From contig JAGUZM010000487.1 of the NCBI GenBank assembly GCA_020060805.1, positions 1 through 34,056 of the forward strand: a stretch of DNA of 34,056 nucleotides, in the 5' to 3' direction. This DNA comes from Deltaproteobacteria bacterium (GTDB lineage: Bacteria; Desulfobacterota; DSM-4660; Desulfatiglandales; HGW-15). This document shows positions 8,192-16,853 of the stretch, piece after piece; the stretch's first letter is position 1, and the number at the start of each line of letters is the position of its first letter. A program made the position numbers and the translations under genes. The notes beneath the pieces are model-generated. The model saw only the letters and a list, made by a program, of their open reading frames with translations. It was not told where the DNA came from and ran no database searches.

Positions 8192-8257
8192 GCCAGTTTT
8201 GAGATTTTTGTTGACTTTGAAACAAAAATAAAGAATAAAAAGGCACTCATAACTGGC
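8192..8257. promoter_or_regulatory. Inverted repeat bracketing a putative thrS promoter
   Basis: The arms GCCAGTTTTGAG (8192-8203) and CTCATAACTGGC (8246-8257) are inverse copies with 11 of 12 matching bases. Between them lie TTGACT (8211-8216) and AATAAA (8234-8239), spaced 17 bp, a plausible sigma70 promoter. The layout suits a repressor operator, but no regulator is identified. Confidence 0.45.
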
Positions 8258-8485
8258 TGTTACCACAAGAATTAAATCCAATATGGGGTTCCAGGGATTC
8301 CTGTGATGGACTAAAAGGACCTAAAAGGCCTGTTCAGGGTGTCAAGTTTGCTGGGTGTCTCAGAATCGAAGACAGGGTGTCGGTGAGCGAAACAGGTTCG
8401 TAACATTGAACTTAAGATTGCATTGAGGCATCTGAGGTGGTTTAGCTTAGGCTTTGGATGCCTTGTTTGTTTTGGAACTGAAGAT

Positions 8486-10399
8486 ATGGGAAGTCTAAGT
8501 GCACACATCAAGGGTCAACCTTCCAAGGAGATCGTCGGCGATTCCTTGAAAGGGGTTGATGTACTCCGTCATCTCGGCGTCAAGGACCTGGAGAGGGTGG
8601 CTGCTGTGAAGGTGAACGGCGAAAGCCGGGACCTGTCATCCACCGTGGAGCCCGGAGCTGAACTCGAACCCATCCCGATCGATTCGGAAGAGGGTCTGGA
8701 CATCCTGAGGCACAGCACGTCCCATGTGATGGCCATGGCTGTGAAAGAACTCTTCCCGGGTGTGAAGGTCACCATCGGCCCAGCCATCGAGACCGGTTTC
8801 TACTACGATTTTGACTACGAGAGGCCCTTCAAAGAGGATGATCTACCCAAAATCGAAGCCAAAATGCAAGAGATCATCGATGCAGATCACCCCTTCATCA
8901 GGAAGGAAATGAAAAGCGGCGAGGCGATCGCCTACTTCAGGTCCCAGGGTGAAGAATACAAGGTGGAACTCATCACCGACCTTGGGGCGGAGAAGGTATC
9001 TCTTTACACCCATGGGAGCTTTACGGACCTTTGTCGTGGCCCCCATCTTCCATCCACGGGGAAGATCAAGGCATTCAGCCTGACCAAAGTGGCGGGCGCC
9101 TACTGGCGGGGAGATGAAAAAAGGGCGATGCTGAGCCGTATTTACGGCGTGGCCTTTGCTGATCGGAAAGACCTGAAAGCGTACCTCAAGAGGCTTGAGG
9201 AAGCGAAGAAGAGGGATCATGTGAAATTGGGGGCCCAGCTCGGGCTTTTCAGCACCTATGAGGAAATCGGAGCCGGTATGGTGGTGTGGCACCCCAAGGG
9301 AGGAATGCTGCGACACACCCTGGAGGAGTTCGAGATCCAGGAGCATTTGAAGCGCGGGTATGAACTCGTAAAAGGGCCTCAGATCCTCAAAACGGAATTG
9401 TGGAAGAAGTCCGGCCACTTCGAAAATTACCGCGAGAACATGTACTTTACGGAAATCGAGAGCCAGTCCTACGGGATCAAACCGATGAACTGCCTCTCTC
9501 ACATGCTCATATACAGCTCGAGCATCAAGAGCTACAGGGATCTTCCCAAGCGATATTTCGAGCTCGGACTCGTGCACCGGCATGAGCGCTCCGGTGTTCT
9601 TCACGGGCTGCTGCGGGTGAGGGAATTCACACAGGACGATGCGCACATCCTGTGCGCCCCTGAGCAGCTTGACGGCGAAATCAAGGGCGTCCTTGATTTT
9701 GTCCGAGACATGATGGCCGTTTTCAACTTCGAGTATGAGCTGGAAATCAGCACCCGCCCGGAAAAATCGATCGGATCGGACGAGGATTGGGAACGGGCGA
9801 CCCATGCCCTCATGAGAGCGATGGAAGATCATCGTTTGCCCTACAAGGTGAACGAGGGAGACGGGGCATTCTACGGGCCGAAGATCGATGTGAAGCTGAA
9901 AGACGCCCTGGATCGACGTTGGCAATGTGCGACCATTCAGTGCGATTTCACGTTGCCGGAGCGATTCAACCTTTTCTATATCGACAGAGAGGGACAAAAG
10001 CGCCGACCAGCGATGATCCACAGGGTTATCCTGGGCGCCCTGGAAAGATTCATCGGCGTCCTGATCGAACATTACGGAGGCGCCTTTCCAGTATGGCTGG
10101 CGCCGGTTCAGGCCGCTATCCTGACGGTGACTGACAGAAATATCCCATTTGCGGAAAAGGTCTTGAAATCCATGGAGGAACAAGGCATAAGGGCCGAGGG
10201 TGACTTCCGAAACGAGAAGCTCACCCTGAAGATCAGAGAGGCCCAACTCCAAAAGATCCCTTACATGCTGATCGTTGGGGACAAGGAGTCACAAAATGAA
10301 GGGGTGACTCCACGGTTGAGGAGCGGGGAGAATCTCCCCATGATGAAACCAGGGGAATTCATTCAGCGCATTCGGGAAGAATCTAAACAAAGGAGGTAG
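8486..10399 (+). CDS. thrS: Threonine-tRNA ligase
   Basis: ThrS charges tRNA-Thr in the cytoplasm. The order is a TGS domain (about residues 1-60), an editing domain with HSTSHVMA and a later [10 protein letters not shown], a class II catalytic core and a C-terminal anticodon-binding domain ([16 protein letters not shown] onward). The zinc-ligand Cys is in [10 protein letters not shown], where many ThrS have MNCPGH, so the two residues after Cys differ. Motif 2 is [21 protein letters not shown], and the late His lies in [16 protein letters not shown]. The ATG at 8486 gives 637 residues, the normal length; an upstream TTG at 8423 would add an unsupported hydrophobic extension. The gene heads the translation operon, and the infC ribosome site overlaps its stop region. 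Confidence 0.96.
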   Translation: MGSLSAHIKGQPSKEIVGDSLKGVDVLRHLGVKDLERVAAVKVNGESRDLSSTVEPGAELEPIPIDSEEGLDILRHSTSHVMAMAVKELFPGVKVTIGPAIETGFYYDFDYERPFKEDDLPKIEAKMQEIIDADHPFIRKEMKSGEAIAYFRSQGEEYKVELITDLGAEKVSLYTHGSFTDLCRGPHLPSTGKIKAFSLTKVAGAYWRGDEKRAMLSRIYGVAFADRKDLKAYLKRLEEAKKRDHVKLGAQLGLFSTYEEIGAGMVVWHPKGGMLRHTLEEFEIQEHLKRGYELVKGPQILKTELWKKSGHFENYRENMYFTEIESQSYGIKPMNCLSHMLIYSSSIKSYRDLPKRYFELGLVHRHERSGVLHGLLRVREFTQDDAHILCAPEQLDGEIKGVLDFVRDMMAVFNFEYELEISTRPEKSIGSDEDWERATHALMRAMEDHRLPYKVNEGDGAFYGPKIDVKLKDALDRRWQCATIQCDFTLPERFNLFYIDREGQKRRPAMIHRVILGALERFIGVLIEHYGGAFPVWLAPVQAAILTVTDRNIPFAEKVLKSMEEQGIRAEGDFRNEKLTLKIREAQLQKIPYMLIVGDKESQNEGVTPRLRSGENLPMMKPGEFIQRIREESKQRR

Positions 10400-10403
10400 G
10401 AAC

Positions 10404-10919
10404 ATAGGCAAGAAGAGTGATGAAGTTAATGTGAACGAGCGAATCCATGCCAGGATGGTGAGGCTTATCTCCTTGGATGGGCAACAACTTGGCATCATGC
10501 CCACCCTGCAAGCCCTGGAGACAGCGAGGCAAGAGGGGTATGACCTGGTGGAGGTCTCCCCCACCTCTGACCCGCCCGTATGCAAGATCATGGATTACGG
10601 GAAGTACAAGTACCAGGCGAGCAAGAAGCTGCAGGAGGGCAAGAAGAAGTCGAAGGCTTTCCAGATCAAAGAGATCCGGTTGAGGCCGCGCACCGAGGAG
10701 CATGACCTGGGGTTCAAGATCAAGAGCCTGAAAAAATTCCTGGAAAAAAAGGATCGGGTAAAGGTCACGGTCATGTTCAGGGGCAGGGAGTTGACGTACT
10801 TGGACTCTGGAATGAAGCTTCTTGAGAGGATCGCTCAGGAGGTCGCGGACATGGGCACGGTAGACCAACCGCCCACAAGGGAGGGGTGGCGTATGACGAT
10901 GGTCCTTGTCCCGAAATGA
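10404..10919 (+). CDS. infC: Translation initiation factor IF-3, ATA start
   Basis: IF-3 binds the 30S subunit and enforces start-codon and initiator-tRNA fidelity. The protein matches the family in order: VNERIHARMVRLISLDGQQLGI, then DLVEVSPTSDPPVCKIMDYGKYKY, then the C-terminal domain with IKEIRLRPRTEEHDLGFK, VKVTVMFRGREL and MVLVPK. A perfect AAGGAGGT (10390-10397) sits 6 nt before an in-frame ATA at 10404-10406, whereas the GTG at 10431 has no proper ribosome site and would remove nine residues. Non-canonical infC starts (AUU, AUA, AUC and others) are well known, and IF-3 represses its own translation through them. The 171-residue length fits. The ribosome site overlaps the last codons of thrS. 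Confidence 0.93.
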   Translation: MGKKSDEVNVNERIHARMVRLISLDGQQLGIMPTLQALETARQEGYDLVEVSPTSDPPVCKIMDYGKYKYQASKKLQEGKKKSKAFQIKEIRLRPRTEEHDLGFKIKSLKKFLEKKDRVKVTVMFRGRELTYLDSGMKLLERIAQEVADMGTVDQPPTREGWRMTMVLVPK

Positions 10920-11089
10920 GACCGATTTCATAAAACGAACGCTGAGGGAGAAAGCCCTTTTTCTTTGCGAACAGCCATGGCCTGAGCCGCCGGGTGAAAT
11001 CATTAGCCTGTCAAGATCTCAAGGGAGCCATGGTTTCGCAAGAAAGGAGAGGTTTTTTTATTTGTATTTGCCATACGGAGGACGATGAC

Positions 11090-11287
11090 ATGCCTAAGTT
11101 AAAAACCAAACGGGGAGCTGCGAAGCGGTTCAAGACAACCGGCACCGGAAAGATCTTGAGAAGCAAGGCCTTTTCGAACCATATTCTCACGAAGAAGACT
11201 ACCAAGAGAAAGAGAGGCCTGCGCAAGTCGGCTCTCGTGGATTCCGCGAACAAGAAGAGTATCATAAGGCTCATTCCTTACATCTGA
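11090..11287 (+). CDS. rpmI: 50S ribosomal protein L35
   Basis: L35 is a small basic protein of the large subunit. The 65-residue product beginning [20 protein letters not shown], with [26 protein letters not shown], is unmistakable. The start is ATG 11090, with GGAGG 8 nt upstream; an upstream in-frame ATG at 10994 would add unrelated leader residues. About 170 nt separate it from infC, enough for a regulatory leader, and rplT follows. Confidence 0.96.
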   Translation: MPKLKTKRGAAKRFKTTGTGKILRSKAFSNHILTKKTTKRKRGLRKSALVDSANKKSIIRLIPYI

Positions 11288-11359
11288 CGGGAAAGCGGGA
11301 GCCGTCCTCAGGAGAAATACCGGGGACCAAAAGAAAATCCCGTCCATGAAAGCTGTCAG

Positions 11360-11398
11360 GGGACGATTCTCCGTTTGCCGCACTGCGGGGAACGTCCC
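11360..11398 (+). promoter_or_regulatory. Strong hairpin between rpmI and rplT
   Basis: GGGACG (11360-11365), a bulged A and TTCTCCG (11367-11373) pair with CGGGGAA (11386-11392) and CGTCCC (11393-11398). This gives 13 base pairs including one G-T, with a 12-nt loop. It ends 38 nt before the rplT start. L20 autoregulation through RNA structures in this operon is known in other bacteria, so a translational operator is plausible. ATTTT after the stem is too short for a good terminator. Confidence 0.5.
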
Positions 11399-11436
11399 GA
11401 TTTTACACGATGACATTTCACCAAAGAGGTTGACCA

Positions 11437-11781
11437 ATGCCAAGAGTAAAACGAGGTTTCAAGGCGAGACACAGACGAAACAAAGTACTGAAGGCAGCGA
11501 AGGGTTTTCGAGGCCGTCACAGCAAGATTTATAAGACGGCCCTTGTCACGCTGAGCAGGGCAAGACAGTTTGCTTACCGGGACCGGAGGGCGAGAAAGAG
11601 GGATTTTAGAAAGCTCTGGATCGTCCGCATCAATGCAGCAGCGCGAGAGCACGGGATTTCCTACAGCCAGTTCATGGCAGGGCTCCACAAGGCCGGCATC
11701 GATCTGGATAGGAAGGTGCTCGCAGAGATGGCTGTCCATGACCGTGCGGCCTTTGCCAAAGTGGCGAGCATGGTGAGGTAA
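11437..11781 (+). CDS. rplT: 50S ribosomal protein L20
   Basis: L20 binds 23S rRNA early in 50S assembly and in several bacteria represses its own operon. The 114-residue basic protein has [54 protein letters not shown] and [21 protein letters not shown], all typical. An AGAGG lies upstream of the ATG. It is preceded by the hairpin at 11360-11398 and followed after 83 nt by pheS. Confidence 0.97.
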   Translation: MPRVKRGFKARHRRNKVLKAAKGFRGRHSKIYKTALVTLSRARQFAYRDRRARKRDFRKLWIVRINAAAREHGISYSQFMAGLHKAGIDLDRKVLAEMAVHDRAAFAKVASMVR

Positions 11782-11864
11782 GACATTGACGTCTGGTTGT
11801 ATGTATGCGCTCAGGGCATGTCAGGCTCCTGCCTGATGTTCGCGGCAAGGTGAATCGAAAAACG

Positions 11865-12872
11865 ATGAGAGAGCAGATTCTCGAATTGGAAAAGGAAGCG
11901 CTTCAAGAGCTGGAAGCTGTTTCTGATCTTTCCGGTCTCGATAGATTCCGCATTGCTTACCTTGCTAAGAAAGGCCGCTTGACCGCTTTGCTGAAGGACA
12001 TAGCCAGCTTACCGGCGGAGGAAAGGCCCGAGGCGGGAAAGCTCGCCAACTCTTTCAAGAGAAATCTTACGGAACGCTTTGAAGGAGCCCGGAGAAGACT
12101 GCTTGCAAAGGAAGAGGAACCTCTTTCTTCTCTCGACATCACCTTGCCGGGCCGAGAACCGGCCCGGGGGCACCTTCATCCCATCACGCAGGTGATGCAG
12201 GAGATTTGCCATATCTTCGGCAGAATGGGATTCCGGGTGGTCAAAGGCCCTAATGTTGAGCTCGATTACTACAATTTCGAAGCCCTCAACATTCCGAAGG
12301 ACCATCCCGCAAGGGACATGCAGGATACTTTTTACATCTCGGAAAATGTGGTCCTGAGGACGCACACTTCGCCCATGCAGGTCCGTACCATGGAGGAACA
12401 GCCCCCTCCTGTGAGCGTCATCGCTCCCGGCAAGGTTTACCGAAGGGACTCAGACATCACCCACACGCCCATGTTCCATCAGGTTGAAGGGCTCCTGGTC
12501 GATAAGGGTGTGACTTTTGGGGACCTGAAGGGGACCTTGACCAGCTTCGTTCATCAGATGTTCGGGCTGGATACGGCCCTGCGCTTCAGGCCGAGTTTTT
12601 TCCCGTTCACAGAGCCAAGCGCAGAGGTGGACATCCGCTGCGTCATCTGCGGGGGTATCGGTTGCCGCACCTGTTCCAACACGGGCTGGCTGGAAATCCT
12701 GGGATCTGGAATGGTTGATCCCGAGGTTTATCGCTTCGTCGATTACGACCCCGAGGTGTATTCCGGTTTTGCCTTCGGCATGGGCATCGAGCGGGTCGCC
12801 ATGCTGAAATACGGCATCGACGACATCCAGCTCTTCTTCAGGAACGACATCCGTTTCCTGAGGCAGTTCTGA
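11865..12872 (+). CDS. pheS: Phenylalanine-tRNA ligase alpha subunit
   Basis: PheS is the catalytic subunit of the alpha2-beta2 enzyme charging tRNA-Phe. The order is an N-terminal coiled coil (about 1-85), then the class II core with [62 protein letters not shown] and the [10 protein letters not shown] motif 3. A Cys cluster typical of bacterial PheS is present ([17 protein letters not shown]). I chose ATG 11865 because it gives the family-like start [13 protein letters not shown] (335 aa). An in-frame GTG at 11850 and ATG at 11805 are alternatives with no better ribosome site. pheT follows after a 133-nt spacer filled by an octamer repeat array. Confidence 0.95.
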   Translation: MREQILELEKEALQELEAVSDLSGLDRFRIAYLAKKGRLTALLKDIASLPAEERPEAGKLANSFKRNLTERFEGARRRLLAKEEEPLSSLDITLPGREPARGHLHPITQVMQEICHIFGRMGFRVVKGPNVELDYYNFEALNIPKDHPARDMQDTFYISENVVLRTHTSPMQVRTMEEQPPPVSVIAPGKVYRRDSDITHTPMFHQVEGLLVDKGVTFGDLKGTLTSFVHQMFGLDTALRFRPSFFPFTEPSAEVDIRCVICGGIGCRTCSNTGWLEILGSGMVDPEVYRFVDYDPEVYSGFAFGMGIERVAMLKYGIDDIQLFFRNDIRFLRQF

Positions 12873-12877
12873 AAGAC

Positions 12878-12977
12878 TGGAGTCATGGGGTACTGGAGTG
12901 ATGGAGCAGTGGGGTAATGGGTAAAACAAGGAAAAGGCAAGATCAGCACTCCGACACTCCATTACTCCAATACTCCA
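12878..12977. repeat. Octamer-period repeat array arranged as an inverted pair
   Basis: The left arm is a run of 8-bp units of the form TGGRGTNN (TGGAGTCA, TGGGGTAC, TGGAGTGA, TGGAGCAG, TGGGGTAA) from 12878, with a shorter unit ending at 12924. The right arm (12946-12977) holds four similar units on the opposite strand (TGGAGTAT, TGGAGTAA, TGGAGTGT, CGGAGTG). The arms can form a long hairpin between pheS and pheT. Confidence 0.75.
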
Positions 12978-13005
12978 GCGTTTGCAGCTCGGAGCGCCTC
13001 TTCTC

Positions 13006-15420
13006 ATGCGTGTAAGTCTGAACTGGCTGAAAGAGTATGTTGAAATCACCATGGGCCCGGATGATCTGGCTCAACTCCTGACCATGTCCGGACTGGAGGT
13101 GGAGCAGAAGGAGCCCCTGGGACAATCCCTCCAGGCCGTGCTCGCAGGGCGAATCCTTTCCATCAAGCCTCACTCCCATGCAGACCACCTGTCTATCTGC
13201 CGAATGGATACGGGGAGCGGGGAAGTCCAGGTTGTGTGCGGAGCCAAGAATATCAAGCAAGGCGACATGGTTCCCATCGCTCTTCCTGGGACTATGCTGC
13301 CGGGGGGAGTGAAAATCGAACAAACCGTTCTGAGGGGCGAACCTTCCGTGGGCATGCTCCTGGCGGAAGATGAAATGGGCCTGACCGATGACCACGAGGG
13401 GATCATGATCCTTCCCTCTGATGTCAGACCGGGCACTCCCGTCACGGAAGCGCTGTCCCTTGAAGACTGGGCGTTTGAGATAGGGCTCACCCCCAACAGG
13501 CCCGACTGCGCATCCGTCATCGGCATCGCGAGAGAAATTGCTGCCCTCACCGGGCAGAAACTGAGAAGACCCGAGACGGAAGTTGCAGAAGGGAAAAAGG
13601 CGATCGAGGATCTTACGAGCGTCACCATCGTTGACCCGGATGGGTGCCCCAGGTATGCCGCAGGCATGATTCTGGGTGTTTCCCTGAAACCGTCCCCGTT
13701 CTGGATGAGGCAGAGGCTCCATGTCTCTGGTGTGAGAAGCATCAACAACGTGGTGGACGTCACCAACTACGTTCTTCTGGAAATGGGGCAACCCCTTCAC
13801 GCTTTCGATTATGAACGTCTTCTCCAGAACAGGATCGTGGTTCGCCGGGCGGTTGAAGGGGAACGCTTTACGACGCTTGACGGCAAAACACACGGACTGA
13901 ACAAGGACAACCTGATGATTTGCGACGGTGAGAGACCCGTTGCCCTTGCAGGAATCATGGGCGGTCTCAATTCAGAAATCTTCGCCGGATCCAAGAGCGT
14001 GCTCATCGAGAGCGCTTATTTTGACCCGAGGACCATCAGGAGGGGGGCCAAGAGGCTCGGGATCTCGACAGAGGCCTCTTACCGGTTTGAGAGAGGGGTG
14101 GATATCGAGGGAATCCCTGCTGCTCTGCGAAGATCGATGATGCTGATTGCGCGGCTTGCTGGAGGGGAGGTGGTTCGCGGGGTCGTCGACAACTATCCCA
14201 AGCCTCAGAAGTCTCGTCTGATCGATTTCAAAGTGGAAAAAGCAAACCGCTTCCTCGGAACCAGCCTCTCCCGCGAGATCATGGCCCGATATCTGAGGGC
14301 GCTCGAGATGGGCGTGGAAACAGTCGACGACCAGACCCTTCGGGTTTACCCGCCCTCGTTTCGCGTTGACATCACGAGGGATTGGGATCTCATGGAAGAG
14401 GTCGCAAGGCTGGAGGGGTATGACAATATCCCGGTAACCGCGCCTCCCATTAAGCCGAGTGAGCACGGGGATGCCCCGGAGCTCATCGCGAGCGAGAGAA
14501 TCAGGGATGTGATGGTCGGCATGGGTTATACGGAGATTATCTCGTACAGCTTTGTATCCGACGATTCTGCGGACCTCCTCGGCGTTGAGGCAGATAGTCC
14601 CCTCAGGTCTTACGTGAAACTCCTGAACCCCCTGACGAGCGATCAGTCCGTCATGAGAACCTCCCTGTTACCCGGATTGTTGGGCGCCGTTAAAACCAAC
14701 ATTTCCCACGGGGAAAGAGACCTCAAGCTGTTTGAATGGGGGAAATTGTTTGTCCAGAGGGATCAAGAGGAGCTGCCCGAGGAGAGGCACTGCCTTTGCG
14801 CGGTCATCACAGGGTTGGCCAACCCGAAGGAATGGTACCGGGAAGAGAGGCCGGTTGACTTCTATGATATCAAAGGCTCCCTTGAGGCTCTTCTCAAGGC
14901 CCTGGGGTTGAGGGAGTATCAATTCCGGTTGGGTAAGACCCCCTCTTGGTATGAGCAGAGCGCAAGCTGTGTTATGGATGTCGCAGGGGCAAGGGTCGGA
15001 AACTTGGGGCAACTGTCCCAAGGGGTCCTGAGTAAATTCGACCTGGACGCGGAAGCGGTTTATTTATTTGAGTTGGACGGGACGCTCTTTCTGGAAAAGA
15101 TCACCGGTAAGAAGCATTTCGAGTCCCTGGCCAGGTACCCGGCCGTCCTGAGGGACATTTCCCTGGTGGTGAATCGCCGGGTGGATAGCGGTACGGTTCA
15201 GGGTATCATCAGGCGCGTGGGGGGCGAACTGGTCGAATCGGTAACACTCTTTGACGTTTACGAGGGAGGTAAAATGGAGCCTTCTGAAAAGGCTCTCGCC
15301 TTTAGGATATGCTACAGGTCCAAAGAACGGACTCTGGACGGCAAGGAAGTGAACCGCCTTCACGAAACCATTGTCGGTCAGATAGGGGTGGAGACCGGTG
15401 GACGACTCAGAGAAGGGTAG
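13006..15420 (+). CDS. pheT: Phenylalanine-tRNA ligase beta subunit
   Basis: PheT is the non-catalytic subunit that binds tRNA and edits Tyr-tRNA. The protein starts MRVSLNWLKEYVEI, followed by a tRNA-binding OB domain (about 40-150, with CGAKNI and ALPGTMLPGG) and the B3/B4 editing region (FEIGLTPNRPDCASVIGIAREIAAL, NVVDVTNYVLLEMGQPLHAFDY). The B5 domain and a catalytic-like fold with GYTEIISYSF come next. An FDX-ACB C-terminal domain (FESLARYPAVLRDISLVV) ends the protein. At 804 residues it is normal length. ATG 13006 fits the family start, with GGAG 11 nt upstream; an earlier in-frame start at 12982 adds MQLGAPLL. The 3' end overlaps the MerR gene by 23 nt. Confidence 0.96.
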   Translation: MRVSLNWLKEYVEITMGPDDLAQLLTMSGLEVEQKEPLGQSLQAVLAGRILSIKPHSHADHLSICRMDTGSGEVQVVCGAKNIKQGDMVPIALPGTMLPGGVKIEQTVLRGEPSVGMLLAEDEMGLTDDHEGIMILPSDVRPGTPVTEALSLEDWAFEIGLTPNRPDCASVIGIAREIAALTGQKLRRPETEVAEGKKAIEDLTSVTIVDPDGCPRYAAGMILGVSLKPSPFWMRQRLHVSGVRSINNVVDVTNYVLLEMGQPLHAFDYERLLQNRIVVRRAVEGERFTTLDGKTHGLNKDNLMICDGERPVALAGIMGGLNSEIFAGSKSVLIESAYFDPRTIRRGAKRLGISTEASYRFERGVDIEGIPAALRRSMMLIARLAGGEVVRGVVDNYPKPQKSRLIDFKVEKANRFLGTSLSREIMARYLRALEMGVETVDDQTLRVYPPSFRVDITRDWDLMEEVARLEGYDNIPVTAPPIKPSEHGDAPELIASERIRDVMVGMGYTEIISYSFVSDDSADLLGVEADSPLRSYVKLLNPLTSDQSVMRTSLLPGLLGAVKTNISHGERDLKLFEWGKLFVQRDQEELPEERHCLCAVITGLANPKEWYREERPVDFYDIKGSLEALLKALGLREYQFRLGKTPSWYEQSASCVMDVAGARVGNLGQLSQGVLSKFDLDAEAVYLFELDGTLFLEKITGKKHFESLARYPAVLRDISLVVNRRVDSGTVQGIIRRVGGELVESVTLFDVYEGGKMEPSEKALAFRICYRSKERTLDGKEVNRLHETIVGQIGVETGGRLREG

Positions 15421-15751
15421 CGGTCCCGTAACGATTCCCGAAGGGAAGCGGTATTTTCGGATCGGCGAGGTGAGCAGGATAGTCGGCGTGGAGCCCTATG
15501 TCCTCAGGTACTGGGAAAGCGTTTTTCCTCAGATTCATCCTGCCAGGGCGGATACGAACCAAAGAACCTACCAGAGAAAAGATCTGGATACGATCATGGA
15601 GATCAAAAGGCTTTTGTACGAAGAAAAGCTCACCATCCGGGGCGCCCGGCAAAGGCTGAAGGAAAAGGGACAAACCAGGAGCCCGGCGGACATGGCCTGG
15701 ATAGAGGACATCAGAAAAGATCTCGAAAACATTCTCAGAGGTCTCAGGTAA
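15398..15751 (+). CDS. MerR-family transcriptional regulator
   Basis: MerR proteins bind DNA as dimers between promoter elements through a winged helix. Residues about 18-85 carry the domain: YFRIGEVSRIVGVEPYVLRYWE, then QRTYQRKDLDTIMEIKRLL and a helix EEKLTIRGARQRL. The remaining 30 residues are a short helix (WIEDIRKDLENILRGL), probably for dimerisation. There is no effector domain or metal-binding cysteine pattern, so this is the small MerR type seen after pheT in many Deltaproteobacteria. The GTG start at 15398 lies inside pheT, so the genes are translationally coupled. Its target is unknown. Confidence 0.92.
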   Translation: MDDSEKGSGPVTIPEGKRYFRIGEVSRIVGVEPYVLRYWESVFPQIHPARADTNQRTYQRKDLDTIMEIKRLLYEEKLTIRGARQRLKEKGQTRSPADMAWIEDIRKDLENILRGLR

Positions 15752-15830
15752 ACGTCGAGGGAGAGCCCTGTCCTGAAGCCCTGAGACGGCGGGATGAAGG
15801 GTTTCGTACCGGGGGAGCTAAGGAGGCTGA

Positions 15831-16571
15831 GTGGGCCTTGAGGGTCACACCGCTTTGATTACCGGCGCCGGTCAGGGCATAGGCCGGGCCTGCGCTGAGG
15901 TTTTTACGGATCAGGGTGCGGCGCTTGTCTTGATCGACAAGAACCCGGAGACTCTGGAGGAAGTTGCCCGCGTGTGCAAGGAGAAAACCGACCGCATCCT
16001 TCCGCTTGCCTTGGATCTCACGGACCTGGAGCTTCTCGGAAAAGAACTGGATGGGGTTTCTTCATCCTTCGAAGTGGATATCCTTGTCAACAATGCCGGC
16101 TTTGATAAACCTGGGACCACCGGCAAGATCGACAGGGAGGCTTTTGAATCCGTGTTGGGCATACATCTGAGCGTCCCCCTTTTCCTGATCCAGCGTTTTC
16201 TTCCTGCCATGAGGTCAAGAAAATGGGGAAGGATAATCAATGTGAGCTCCATTTACGGGATTATCGGCGGCAAAGGGGAAGTAGCCTATTCCGCTGCGAA
16301 AGCAGGGCTCATCGGTCTCACCAAATCGGTGGCAAGAGAGGCCGGCAAGGACAACGTCACGGTCAACGCGGTGCTTCCCGGTTTGACTCGCACGCCCACC
16401 ATAGAGAGCGCCATGGCAGAAAAGTTCAAGCAACAGATCATCAACGATACGCCTCTTGGCCGGATAGCCGAGCCGGAAGAGGTGGCGAAAGTGATTGCCT
16501 TTCTTGCTTCCGAAGATGCATCATTTATCACGGCTGTTGCGCTTCCTGTTTCAGGGGGTTGGGGAATATAA
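15831..16571 (+). CDS. SDR-family oxidoreductase (3-oxoacyl-ACP/acetoacetyl-CoA reductase-like)
   Basis: Classical short-chain dehydrogenases reduce or oxidise carbonyls with NAD(P)H. The protein (246 aa) has the Rossmann motif TGAGQGIG, DLTD, NNAG, the catalytic Ser in NVSSIYG and the YSAAK Tyr-Lys pair, ending PVSGGWGI. An acidic residue after strand 2 (LVLIDKNPE) suggests NAD preference, by family rule. The start is GTG 15831, with AGGAGG 4 nt upstream. It lies downstream of merR after 79 nt and upstream of an amino-acid transporter with its own promoter, so a link to that substrate is only possible. FabG-like or hydroxyacyl-CoA dehydrogenase roles are both open. Confidence 0.9.
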   Translation: MGLEGHTALITGAGQGIGRACAEVFTDQGAALVLIDKNPETLEEVARVCKEKTDRILPLALDLTDLELLGKELDGVSSSFEVDILVNNAGFDKPGTTGKIDREAFESVLGIHLSVPLFLIQRFLPAMRSRKWGRIINVSSIYGIIGGKGEVAYSAAKAGLIGLTKSVAREAGKDNVTVNAVLPGLTRTPTIESAMAEKFKQQIINDTPLGRIAEPEEVAKVIAFLASEDASFITAVALPVSGGWGI

Positions 16572-16581
16572 AAAAGCTCAG

Positions 16582-16665
16582 GGTACAAGGTGCAAGGTGC
16601 AGGGTTGAGGGGGAGCCCCATTTCTTCTGCATCTTGTGCAGTGTGCCTCGTCCTGCGCACCCTGG
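16582..16665. repeat. Heptamer-period repeat array with degenerate inverted arm
   Basis: Four 7-bp units run in phase: GGTACAA, GGTGCAA, GGTGCAG and GGTTGAG (16582-16609). A degenerate period-7 series on the opposite strand follows (about 16629-16663: GGTGCGC, AGGACGA, GGCACAC, TGCACAA, GATGCAG). The array starts 11 bp after the SDR stop codon and ends 10 bp before the livJ promoter. Confidence 0.6.
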
Positions 16666-16674
16666 TTTTAGCTG

Positions 16675-16703
16675 TTGACACCCTGTGGCGTTTTTCCTAT
16701 ATT
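16675..16703 (+). promoter_or_regulatory. Near-consensus sigma70 promoter of the liv operon
   Basis: TTGACA (16675-16680) and TATATT (16698-16703) are separated by exactly 17 bp. Transcription would start near 16710, giving a leader of about 145 nt before livJ. The leader opens with ACTGAAAG (16709-16716), which pairs with CTTTCAGT (16755-16762). Confidence 0.75.
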
Positions 16704-16853
16704 AACGCACTGAAAGTAAAGCGTTTTTAGGATACCCCTGATCTTCGGTAAAACCTTTCAGTTTGAAGAAGCTTGGCTTTTTTGCCTTGTCGGATGGCAA
16801 CGTGTTTGTATGGGTCTATGAAACGAGCGAACCTAAAGAAGGGAGGGTTTATG

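Larger units (their letters stand above)
8027..8485. other. Intergenic region and thrS leader
   Basis: This 459-bp stretch holds the terminator of the small lipoprotein gene (8092-8124), a 12-bp inverted repeat bracketing a promoter-like sequence (8192-8257), and about 230 nt of possible thrS leader. No T-box or ThrS-like tRNA mimic was recognised, and no protein gene is credible. Confidence 0.55.

Noticed and set aside
8260-8485. T-box or tRNA-Thr-like element in the thrS leader
   Set aside because: No T-box core, specifier loop or terminator/antiterminator pair could be seen, and T-boxes are rare in Gram-negatives.
9481-9520. ThrS MNCLSH in place of MNCPGH as a catalytic defect
   Set aside because: The zinc-ligand Cys and other active-site residues are kept, and variants at these two positions occur in related ThrS proteins.
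8843-10252. 469-codon open frame antisense to thrS
   Set aside because: It lies entirely opposite thrS, has no recognisable motif and follows the codon pattern of the sense gene.
7475-16742. Shared 12-mer GGATACCCCTGA near 7475 and 16731
   Set aside because: Chance matches of this length are expected in 34 kb, and orientation relative to the downstream gene differs.
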